Shown: positions 18,699-27,955 of the stretch, piece by piece
Layout of the letters: the number at the start of each line of letters is the position of its first letter
How positions within the stretch are numbered: the stretch's first letter is position 1
Source: Zygophlyctis sp. KS116
Taxonomy: Eukaryota > Chytridiomycota
DNA length: 36,415 nt
NCBI GenBank assembly: GCA_054661495.1
Contig: BAAFSQ010000088.1
Location: forward strand, 1-36,415
Direction: 5' to 3'
Notes under the pieces: model-generated
Databases searched by the model: none
The model's input: the letters and a program-made list of their open reading frames with translations, nothing else
What the model was told of the DNA's origin: nothing
Made by a program: the position numbers and the translations under genes

Positions 18699-20091
18699 AT
18701 GATCAAACAGACTCTCTTGTTCTTGTCTACTGTTTGTTGTTTTGTTGTGTCTAGAAAACAATTGATTTCTATCCCAGTCTACAAACCACCTTCTAAACGA
18801 TCCTTTGCTTCTTATATCCAACCGATCGATCAAGATGGTAAATACAACAAACTTATACTAGTTGCTTATGAAATTATTGTTAAAGTTGAGGCACAAGATA
18901 GTCATGTTTTACATGTAGTTAATTTACCAACTGAATCGGTTGATTGTAGTGATGGTTCAGTGACTGTTAAAGTCTCAAACAAGAATATATTTTCTTCTTG
19001 GCCTATAATGTCACAAATAATTCTAGTTTTGGATTCAAGTCATAATTGTCCTCATGAAACTCCGATTTACGTATCTACAGAATGGGAAGAGAAGGGCGCT
19101 TTTATGACTTTTAATACAGTTTTGGCTAAAGATGCAGGAGTAGATGGTAAAATTAATATAATGGTTCGTCCGTCCTATTTACAAGATTTGGTAGAGGTTT
19201 TATTGAAACTAAGATTAGTATGCTAATGGAGATTATGATGGTTTTGATGATTATGATGATTCTGATAAGATTGTAAACAGAACAAAAATATATCCTTACA
19301 GATTCGATTACGATATTAATAGAATTTTTAATATTGGATCATCTGGATCATTTTTGAATTGTGAACCTTGTCATGTTCAAGGAGAACTAGATTTGGTAAT
19401 GACGGCTGCAGGAACAATTCTAAATGATTTTCAAGTAGCTTCTTATGTTGGTGGATCTATAACAGGTTCTTTTAAATTAGAAGCTGGGATTCAAGGGAAA
19501 ACATCATCAGGTAAAACTACATTGTTTAGAATTGAATTGCCTCAAGTTAATCTTCCTGGGATTTTGTATCTTAATCCTTCTTTTTCAGTGTATGGTGTCA
19601 CTACTGTTGAATCTGATCAAGAATTTAATTTTAATGTTGGATTACTGTCACAAGCACGAGATTTTCACCTTACATTAATGTCTTTTGGAAATCATAAAGA
19701 ATCTAGTGCAACTTTGGATAATCTTATAAATTTAAGTCAAAAATCTCTAGGAATTTCAATAGTGACTGTTAATTCACCTTTAAATGGTGAAAGTGATTTT
19801 GGTGCAACAGTTTCTATTCGTCCTGAATTAGAACTTGGATATAAGATTATGGGATATCCAAAATCTAAGGTATGCATTTTATTTCATAATGATTAGTTTT
19901 ATGTTTCTGTTGATAGTGGTATTAAAGGAAGTTTCCAATATTTGAGATCTGGAGAAGTTTGTCCGAATCATGTTTCTGGTAGACTAGATGCTCGTAGTGC
20001 GATCATGGCAGATGTTGGATTTAAACAGATTATGAAGGAAAGTAGCTCCTTGAAGCTGATGGAGGGCTGTTTGGCTCGAAATCATCAGTAA
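18699..20091 (+). CDS. Secreted beta-rich protein, DUF7223-like
   Basis: 445-residue predicted secreted protein. Exons 18699-19190, 19219-19869 and 19897-20091; introns 28 and 27 nt, both phase 0. Signal peptide MIKQTLLFLSTVCCFVVS. The first half is unrecognised; an acidic linker (DYDGFDDYDDSDK) precedes a beta-rich domain opening GSSGSFLNCEPCHVQGELDL and containing VNLPGILYLNPSFSVYG. From memory this resembles a domain common in fungal secreted proteins (DUF7223 or a neighbour), unverified. No membrane helix at the C-terminus. The final CAG-TAA context also resembles a donor (CAGTAAG), so an extra 3' exon is possible but would run into SPC25. Role unknown, perhaps cell wall or matrix. Confidence 0.75.
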
Positions 20092-20157
20092 GATTACTGG
20101 TTTTTAGTAGAAAATCTAAACTGAAAAACTCTTTGAAATTTTTTCGCGTCTTGTCCA

Positions 20158-21026
20158 ATGTCGTCCATTCTTATGCCAGCAACGCCAGGAAGAAGTAGAA
20201 TGTCAATGCAAGGGCATACAAGCTCTGTTTCAACATTTAATGACTTGAACAGGAAATGTGTTGATTTTACTGCAACGTTTGATTCTTGGGTTGAACGAAT
20301 TCAGACTTTGAAAAGACAACAAACTGCTGAATTCGACAACCAATACAAGGCTGATGTTGGTATGCTTTTGATTACTTAAATAAGCCCAAAAGGAAGAATA
20401 TACTCGAGAAATCTCTTTAATCGTTGAGCAGACGGGGGAAGTGGAGGATCGTAAGTATTAAATCTTAATCAAAGAGAGGAAAACGCAATTGAATGAGTTG
20501 AATGATTTACGTAATACTATTGCGACACTATCTCAGACTATAAAGATGAAACAGATGGAAGAAGATGAATTAGCTCAACGGCTTCAAGAGTTGCAAGTAA
20601 AATATACTGTTAGAAAAAAGGGTAATTTAATTTTATAATTTGAAAGAATTGGATCAGTCAAAACTGGACAAGAAAAATCAACTCAAGAAAAATCGTCCGG
20701 AACTGGAATGCTTTGAAGAAAAATTGGGATTGAAAATTCATACTATAATTTGTAAGTTCTTGTAATCTAAATTATAAAGCTGATCAAATAAAGTTTATAT
20801 TCACTCTGATTGATCCAGAAAACAATGATCGTGAATTTTCTTTTATACTGGATGTAAGCGAAAATAAAGTATACAAGGGTAAATCAAGTCTAATTAAAAT
20901 CTTTTAGTCAAGGATTGTAATCCGGCTGTACCAGATCTTGATGAATTAGTTCAATGGTTAAATATTTCCCGTAATTTCTATCATTTTCTAAAACTAATTC
21001 GTCAAAAGTTTACTGAATTGATATAA
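20158..21026 (+). CDS. SPC25: Kinetochore protein Spc25
   Basis: 245-residue subunit of the Ndc80 complex; pairs with Spc24 and anchors the complex to the inner kinetochore. Six exons: 20158-20359, 20385-20450, 20475-20621, 20647-20751, 20780-20878, 20908-21026; introns 25, 24, 25, 28 and 29 nt, all phase 1. Residues about 30-160 form a coiled coil (ELNDLRNTIATLSQTIKMK); the C-terminal RWD-like head starts at LGLKIHTI, then FIFTLIDPENNDREFSFIL and a final helix FYHFLKLIRQKFTELI. Length fits the family. It begins 66 bp after the secreted-protein gene and ends 11 bp before the convergent ARL6 stop. Confidence 0.92.
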
Positions 21027-21037
21027 TTTATAAGATT

Positions 21038-21651
21038 TTATTTTGTATATTCTAATTGATCTATTAACCAGTCTATTCCTCCAGAGATTCCATCTCCAGT
21101 TAATGCATTTGTGGCACTTTTCTTTAGTTTCTAACAATAATCTTACCATATTGTCCAATTTCGATCCTTTATTATTTCTAGCTCAAGGGCATCAGAAATT
21201 TCCACTGCATTCATGCCTTCCATATCCATTTTATTTGCCAAAAACAGTATAGGAATCGATCTATTTTTGATTGCTTTAGTTATGAGAAATCAAATTGATT
21301 ACCTCGATGTCCGAGAACCGTGTCCAGTTCATCTTTACACACAGAAATCCTCATCTTGTCCGAAGAGTCTATTACAAATACAATACTATCTGCATCCAGG
21401 AAATAATGTTCCCATAGATCACGATATCTCCCCTGTCCACTCATATCAAAGGCAGTAAATGATAATTTTGATCTACTAAACTTTTCTACCGTAAATCCTA
21501 TTGTTGGAACTATTTCTTCTAATGGTGTCTGATCTATCTTTAGTCTATTTAAAATTGTAGATTTTCCTGAATTATCAAGACCGACAAAGAGAACATTAAC
21601 TTTTCTTTTTGCAATTCCAATCGCAATTAGAAAGTTTGACCAGATCCCCAT
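21038..21651 (-). CDS. ARL6: ARF-like GTPase ARL6 (BBS3)
   Basis: 184-residue small GTPase; in other eukaryotes ARL6-GTP recruits the BBSome coat to membranes for ciliary cargo traffic. Exons (plus coordinates) 21303-21651, 21147-21273 and 21038-21116; introns 29 and 30 nt. Gly2 (MGIW) permits myristoylation; G1 GLDNSGKS (24-31); the switch regions with PTIGF and FDMSGQGRYRDLWEHY are ARL6-specific; NKMD is the G4 motif; the WTICAT segment gives G5. The acceptor of intron 2 was picked from several AGs because only it gives WTICATNALTGDG without a stop. Human ARL6 is 186 residues. Presence suggests cilium or flagellum biology, or retention after loss. Confidence 0.93.
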
Positions 21652-21794
21652 ATTTTCTGTGCTGATCTATCAAGGAATTTCCAAAAATTCGGACATTTAA
21701 TTTCCGTTGACTTTTTAAGGAATATTTCTATTCAAACACATTCAGTATACATCTCAATAATTCCAATTACAAAAATACTGAAAGATCAAAATTA

Positions 21795-22443
21795 CTAATA
21801 CAAAATAACGACAAACAAGAACAGAATCCCAATCAGTAAAGATAACCGTGAAATGAAGCTTCGTGTCTCAGACAATGAATTTGGCTGATTTACATTATTC
21901 TGACCATTGAAATTTCTAGAATTTAATGCTAATTGTAAAAATAACGGAAATATTCCAAATGCACCAAAATGAAAAACAGTTGTTCCAGTGGTAAATTGAA
22001 ATCCCTGAAACATATCATTAAATGTATTATTCCTCCCAGGCGCCTCTGTTCTTTGTCCTTGAGGCCTCTCAGGAATCGTTTCTCTATAATTTATTTTACA
22101 GTCAGTTTACCTCGGATCAGCATTCTTCCCTTTAGTGTAAATTGGTATTAACTTTTCTTTTTCAATTGCTGATTTACAAACAGGACATGTATTACACAGG
22201 GGAGTGTTAGAAATCATCCATTGATAAATGCTTCAAATAAAAATGAGAAAATTACCAAGGCCAACAGAACAAATGACCACATAAAGTTATAACTGGCTGA
22301 CTTGCCATATCTAAGCAAATATTACATTCAAATAAAACAGGCACTTCCGCCTCATCTTTGGCAGTTGGAGGGGCGGTTGTTGATGTCTGCTGGGTTGGAT
22401 TATCGTCAGAATTGAATCTGTTTCTTGCACCGCCAGATTCCAT
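21795..22443 (-). CDS. RNF5: RNF5/RMA1-type RING ubiquitin ligase
   Basis: 198-residue ER-membrane E3 ligase of the RNF5/RNF185 type, linked in other organisms to ER-associated degradation. Exons (plus coordinates) 22256-22443, 22111-22230 and 21795-22083; introns 25 and 27 nt. A C3HC4 RING is complete: C40-x2-C43, C55-GH57-LFC60-WPC63, then CPVC, with the second exon supplying the last pair. It is followed by the family's IPIYTKG and PERPQGQR segments, and a C-terminal anchor helix ([16 protein letters not shown]). The N-terminal 35 residues are Gly/Thr/Pro-rich and disordered. Divergent from the unknown gene at 22652, with 208 bp between. Confidence 0.92.
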
Positions 22444-22651
22444 GTGGCCCTAAAACACACTTCTACGTTTTGTCCGAAAGGATCTTGCTGCCGCTCAGCT
22501 ACTTACTACTGCCATTAATAAATTTATAAATATAATTTGGTGATTTTCTCTTGTTGAATGTTTACTTATTTTCTTATTGATAAAATTGAAATTCAGGAAT
22601 AGTGGGACGTACTTCAAAGATGACCTCATTTAGGATCTAACGAGATCTCAA

Positions 22652-24293
22652 ATGTCATTCACTCAAGACTGTTTAAAAGAATCATTTGAGGCAGAATATG
22701 TAGCACTAGCAACATCATTGTCTCCTGGCGTAGCTCTAGCAGCTTTAATAAACTCTAACAATTCACCAGCAATCAATAAATACATAAAGGAAATTTCAGT
22801 AGCAGATATTCCAATGCCTATATCTAAAGATGAGCAGAAAAATATTGACAGGATGATGAATGACTTATCTGTAAGATCAAATACTGAAAAGTCTCAAATG
22901 TCCGAACGAAAATATACAGACAAGAGGATGAAAGAAAAGTCTAAAGATGTCACTATTAAGGTTAAAGAAGAGGATCCTGATATAGCTGCAGAAAAAAGGG
23001 AGAAGGAAATGCATGATAATGTAAATTGGTTGATTTATCATAGAGGGCAATAGCAATTTATGATCTTTTTGAAAGAAAAAGAGTAGCTTATCATGATCAG
23101 GGAAGAATAGAAATCAAGAAACATTTAATACAATCGAAACAAAGGCTGGAGAAATTGGAAAAGAATTTGAAATTGGCTGGTGAAAAAAAGCCCAAAGTAG
23201 AGGCAAAGGTATGTAATTTTACAAAATAAATAAAAGAAAAAAGTAGAATTACCACTACATCTGCAGGGCGGACTGAACAATAACTTTAAAGTGGATGAAT
23301 CAATGAAATCTTGTTGGTATGATCGAGTCGCAGAAAACTATTTATCAAAACGTAGATTACCCAAAAAGGAAAAATTAAAGAATAACTATATAAATCAAGT
23401 ACCCATTCAACATGATCAAATCGTTTCTCGACCTACTTTATCAAAAAAGGAAGAGATTGGTAATGTCCAAAAGGGTCTGTTAGATAATATATTTGGTGCT
23501 CCTGTAATGTGCTCATTAAATACACAAATAGAAATGAATGATGATACTTCGTACTATTTTACAAAATATGATTATGATTTTCATTCGGTATGATGAATTC
23601 ATTTATATTTAGGAGAAATTGAAAAGAAAAAACAAGCTAAAGCAGATTTCCGATCAGATTTCTAGAAATAAAGCTGTGACTTTGGACTCCTTAGTGCACA
23701 ATGGAATAAATGTGATAGCTCCGCCTGTCTCAGAAAAAGTAGAAGAGGAAACTATACTCATTAACATTCCAGACGATGACACATTAGAGGAAACAACAGA
23801 TGATAAATCACTTCAAAGGCGACAATCTTTGCTCAGAACTAAAAAGTCATTCAGTGAAAAGGAAGAGAGACTAACTACTAGAAGATCATTCTTATTAAGC
23901 AGAAATAATTCAAGAAGAACTAATGAATCGGATTCAGATGCACGTATCAGTGTTGGAGAGGATGATATAATCAATATATTTTTTCCTCAGTCTCCAAGTA
24001 GTCAGAGTAACAACTTAAGTGTCATTTTTAAAGGAAAATCGCCAAGGAAAATTGATGAGAAGGATGCAATTAAATTGCCTGATTTTGCAATCAGTGAAAA
24101 TACAGGATCAGAATTGCATACCAATATTTCTAAAGCAGCAGATAATCAAGTAACAAAAGTGGTCGAAAAGTCAAAAGTTAAAAAAGTACCAGAACCGCTT
24201 ACATGGAATGAAATGGTTGAAATGGACAGTCAGAAAATAGTGGCACCTGAAAAAGTTCCCCTAATGAAATGGTATAATCCAAAATTCAATTAA
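22652..24293 (+). CDS. Unknown charged, largely disordered protein
   Basis: 521 residues in four exons: 22652-23020, 23044-23208, 23237-23587 and 23613-24293; introns 23, 28 and 25 nt, all phase 0. I do not recognise it. Residues 1-70 look ordered (LATSLSPGVALAALI); residues about 75-180 are strongly Lys/Glu-rich and helical (RLEKLEKNLKLAGEKK); a CWYDRVAENYLSKRRLP segment follows, then an acidic, Ser/Arg-rich disordered tail (RRQSLLRTKKSFSEKEER) ending VPLMKWYNPKFN. No signal peptide or membrane segment; basic patches suggest nuclear or cytoskeletal location. The exon structure is supported only by frame continuity. Its stop overlaps that of the convergent ESCRT-III-like gene. Confidence 0.7.
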
Positions 24294-25381
24294 AGTTTTA
24301 TCCAAATTGTATCACCATTTTCAATTTCTAGACTTTGCAAGGATTCAGTAAAATCAAAAGCCTCAAATTTTTGCTTATGTTTCCCATCCTCTGTCTCATA
24401 CGGAACCAATCTTCCTAACTTAAATGGTTGAACATTTCCCAGCGCAGCATCAAAAGCTGGCTTTGATTCTGACTGTCCGATTTGTAATTGTTTAATCGCA
24501 AAAAAATCTTGAGAAATTTGTCTTTTCAACATATCTACAGACATATCCAGGGTGGGAACCATGATAGTAGCCCCATCAGACTTTTTAAGTTTACCACCTT
24601 CTTTATCTGCGTTTGAAGAATGTATTCTCAAGTGAATAAATATAACCTCCTATTTTTTAGATTTCCAAAATACCTCTTTATCAATAGGATCAACGGATGC
24701 CCGATTAATATAGTATTTACTTTTAAGAGTCGGATCTAATGCTTGCCTTAAAATTGCATTTGTTTCTAGTTCTAGAGTATTGCTTGTTTTTTCGGACACC
24801 GAGCCAAATGTTTCGTAAATTTCATCCATATTTTGAAGCACTAATTTTTTAATTTCAATTATTTACATAATTCTTCCATATCTGCATGATGAGTTGCCAA
24901 TTCCGAGTACCTCTTTGATTGTGATAAAACAGTATCATCCAACTGTCCGATATTTGCGTTTGCCAGACCTTTAACTGATTCAATCTGAGCTTGATGAATT
25001 CTATTATTTGAAAACATCAACTGTGCTTGTGAACCAATCATTACAGATCGTGAAAAGTTCTTATCACTTACCGATCTATACAATGCAATTTGTTGAGCAA
25101 TCATTTTAGCCTTTGGTAAATCTAATATTCAATAAGAGTATAATACCTCCTTTACTAGCAAAGCTTTTAAGTTGAATCATCTAAATAATTAATGTTCAAA
25201 CTTTTACTAAAGATTTTTCAGATCGATCTAAATTCGTACGATCTCTCTTCAAGTCTCGTTGACACGCTGTAGCATTCCTTTTAACATACTTTAATCGATC
25301 TGCTCGATCGTTTAGAGTTTTACTTTTGGCAGGAGTATTTTTAGTTAATTGCCAAGATGTCCAATCCATCATTGACTGCAT
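24290..25381 (-). CDS. ESCRT-III (Vps2/CHMP2-like) fused to ubiquitin-like domain
   Basis: 329-residue predicted protein. Exons (plus coordinates) 25208-25381, 25147-25180 (34 nt), 24867-25121, 24674-24840 and 24290-24649; introns 27, 25, 26 and 24 nt. Residues about 35-180 look like an ESCRT-III core: basic helix 1 (RDLKRDRTNLDRSEKSL), then KGDLPKAKMIAQQIALYRS and SNNRIHQAQIESVKGLANAN, closest to Vps2/CHMP2. The last exon encodes about 120 residues resembling the ubiquitin-like C-terminal domain of tubulin cofactor E (VIFIHLRIHSSN, MSVDMLKRQI, LEIENGDTIWIKL). That exon has no ATG near its start, and the preceding 24-nt intron joins the two frames in phase. Without splicing, the ESCRT part would end five codons later (FWKSKK). 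No CAP-Gly or LRR of true TBCE is present. Start: the only early in-frame ATG cluster, 83 bp from the CLC start. Confidence 0.65.
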
Positions 25382-25464
25382 GTTTAGTTTCCGAATAGAA
25401 TGACATAAGCCGGGGTATTTTGTAGTTATTTTTGCATTTGCACGCACAAAGTTTGCCGTTTAGC

Positions 25465-27852
25465 ATGTTTAAACGACCAAGGCCTCTTCAAAATCTACCA
25501 GATGCAAAAGACTTGTTAGTTGATGACTTTGGTAGAAGAGTAACATATTCTGATTTTACGACGATTGACTGGATTCATGATAATACAAAAGAACGAGTAA
25601 GACAGAGAGCATTGGCAAAGATAACTGGAATACGTGGAATTCTATTAAGAGTATGGGATGCTTCAATAGCATGGATTGCGGTTTTGTTGATTGGTATGCA
25701 GTCTATTTAATGCGCTAGGAGCAATTACAGGATTAATAGCGGGATATATTGATATATCCGCTGAATGGTTGTCCGATATTAAGGAAGGATACTGTTCTGA
25801 TGGATTTTATTTGAAATATAAGTTTTGCTGTCAGTACAGGGAAGATAATTGTCCTGAATGGGTTTCATGGGATCAAAGTTGGATAGTAGGATATTTTTTA
25901 TATACAGGTTTGGCTGTTATTTTTGGGCTTTTAAGTGCAGTCTTTGTTTATCAATACGCTCCTTATGCAGCTGGATCTGGAATTCCAGAAGTGATTAAAC
26001 TTTGAAATAAATTGTAGGTAAAGACTATTCTTGGTGGATTTGTGATTCGAAACTTTTTAAGTCTTTCAACTCTATTGATCAAAGTAGTCAGCTTGATTCT
26101 TTCTGTTGCGTCTGGTATGGCTTTGGGAAAAGAAGGTCCGCTAGTACACGTTGCGTGTTGTATTGGACAGATTATACCGTCTTTCTTTAGAAAATACTCA
26201 AATAATGAAGCTAAAAAGAGGGAAATGTTGAGTGTAGCATCTGCAACAGGTGTAAGTGTAGCTTTTGGGGCGCCAATTGGAGGAGTAAACAGTATTCTTT
26301 AATTTTCCAGGTTTTGTTTTCACTAGAAGAAGTCTCATACTATTTTCCTTATAAGACAATGTGGAGGTCATTTATTGCAGCTATGATAGGAGCTCTTTCA
26401 CTTCAGTTGGTTAATCCTTTTCGTAGTGGGAAATTGGTGCTGTTTCAGGTCTCATATCATCGTAATTGGAATACGTTTGAGCTTCCCTTTTTTGTATTCA
26501 TTGGAGTTATGGGAGGCATTTATGGGACATTTTTTATCAACATGGTATCTTAAAATTGTCATAACCCCAAGAATTTGAAATATGCACGATTCAAGAAAAA
26601 TTCATGGGTTAAGAACTGGCCCATTGCAGAGGTTGCAGGCGTTGCATTTTTGACCGGAATGCTTAGTTATCCGTTTCATTTTTCGAGGTAAATGCCTTAA
26701 CTCATTTTTCATTAGATCAAATGCCTCTGAACTAGTTGCAAATCTTTTTCGCGAATGTGCTGAGGTTGAGAGGGATTTTTATGGTCTATGTAATCCAAAT
26801 CAATTCTGGGTCAGTATCATCTCATTAATAATTACGATTATAATCAAAATATTTCTAACTATAATCACGTTTGGGATCAAAGTGCCAGCTGGAATATTGT
26901 ATTCTCCTGATAAATAATAATACTTAGTATCCCATCCATGGCTATCGGAGCATCATTTGGTCGAATCGTCGGGATGATTATAGAAGCCTGGCAGCAAAAG
27001 TATCCTACATTATGGCTCTTTGCATCGTGTCAAGACAGTAGATGTGTCACCCCTGGAACCTACGCTATGGTTGGAGCTGCAGCCTCGCTTGCAGGAATCA
27101 CTAGGATGGCTGTTTCTCTTACTGTGATAATGTTTGAATTGACAGGGGCATTTTCTTATGTTTTGCCGATTATGTTGACGGTTATGGTGGCTAATTGGGT
27201 CGGCAACGCTTTAGAAAAAAGAGGGTATTTTTGAATCAAAGTAACAAAAAAGAATATATGATGGGCTTATTCAACTAAATGACTATCCTTACTTGGATTT
27301 GAAAGAGAAATATCTTGAAGATAACACAGCAGGCGACCTTATGACGAGGGCGGAGGATATTCAACTAATTCCAGCCACTGGTCACACTATTGAGAGTCTA
27401 GGTACTTGTTAGTCTCTAATTTTATAGAGATTATGCTCTCTGAAAGTGAGTATCAGGGATTTCCAATTGTCTCATCACTGCAAGAAATGTATCTCGTTGG
27501 TTATGCTGGAAAAGCCGAACTATTATACGCTATCAAAGGAGCTAAGGACACTTTAATGTCCGCGAATAGCATTTGTTTATTTTCTGAAGATTCACATGTT
27601 TCAGATACGGATGTTACTCTGGATCTAAGACCTTGGATGGACTCAACTCCATTTACTTTACATCCAAGGTATCCCATGGGATTGGTTTTAGAAGTTTTTA
27701 AAAAATTGGGACTAAGAAGCGTACTAATAACGCGCAGAGGGAAGTTATGCGGACTGATCACGAAAAAAGATTTGCTCCATCATCTCAACTGTCTAAATGA
27801 TCCCACGGGAAGATATAGTCCAGTCGGTGTATGGGATAGAGAAACTGGTTAA
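25465..27852 (+). CDS. GEF1: CLC chloride/proton exchanger, Gef1/ClC-3 type
   Basis: 723-residue CLC transporter, probably on Golgi, endosome or vacuole membranes, exchanging chloride for protons. Nine exons: 25465-25693, 25719-25990, 26018-26284, 26311-26544, 26572-26687, 26716-26898, 26928-27224, 27253-27401, 27428-27852; introns 25-29 nt. The cytosolic start has [16 protein letters not shown], typical of the ClC-3/4/5/Gef1 branch; anion-path motifs GSGIPE, GKEGP (gating Glu about 206) and GIFIPS are present, and [10 protein letters not shown] keeps the proton Glu of exchangers. Two C-terminal CBS domains (QGFPIVSS and a final GLITKKDLL). Intron 2 has a GTGAT donor. Shares a short divergent promoter with the ESCRT-III-like gene. 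Confidence 0.93.
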
Positions 27853-27955
27853 ACCACTCAAAATTCATCAATCCACTTAAAATGCATGATTCTATATATT
27901 AATTATCCGAAAACATATATCGAGTAAAGGAATCAGACAGACCAAGGTACGTTTG

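Noticed and set aside
18699-19226. 175-residue secreted protein as a complete gene
   Set aside because: Its last 11 codons read through a 28-nt intron (19191-19218); splicing continues the frame for 280 more residues.
20089-20110. Extra 20-nt intron and 3' exon for the secreted protein
   Set aside because: CAGTAAG resembles a donor, but the intron would be shorter than any other here and the exon would run into SPC25 with no recognisable homology.
24290-24631. Separate small ubiquitin-like gene
   Set aside because: The frame has no ATG until it is inside the domain; it joins in phase to the ESCRT-III-like exon over a 24-nt intron.
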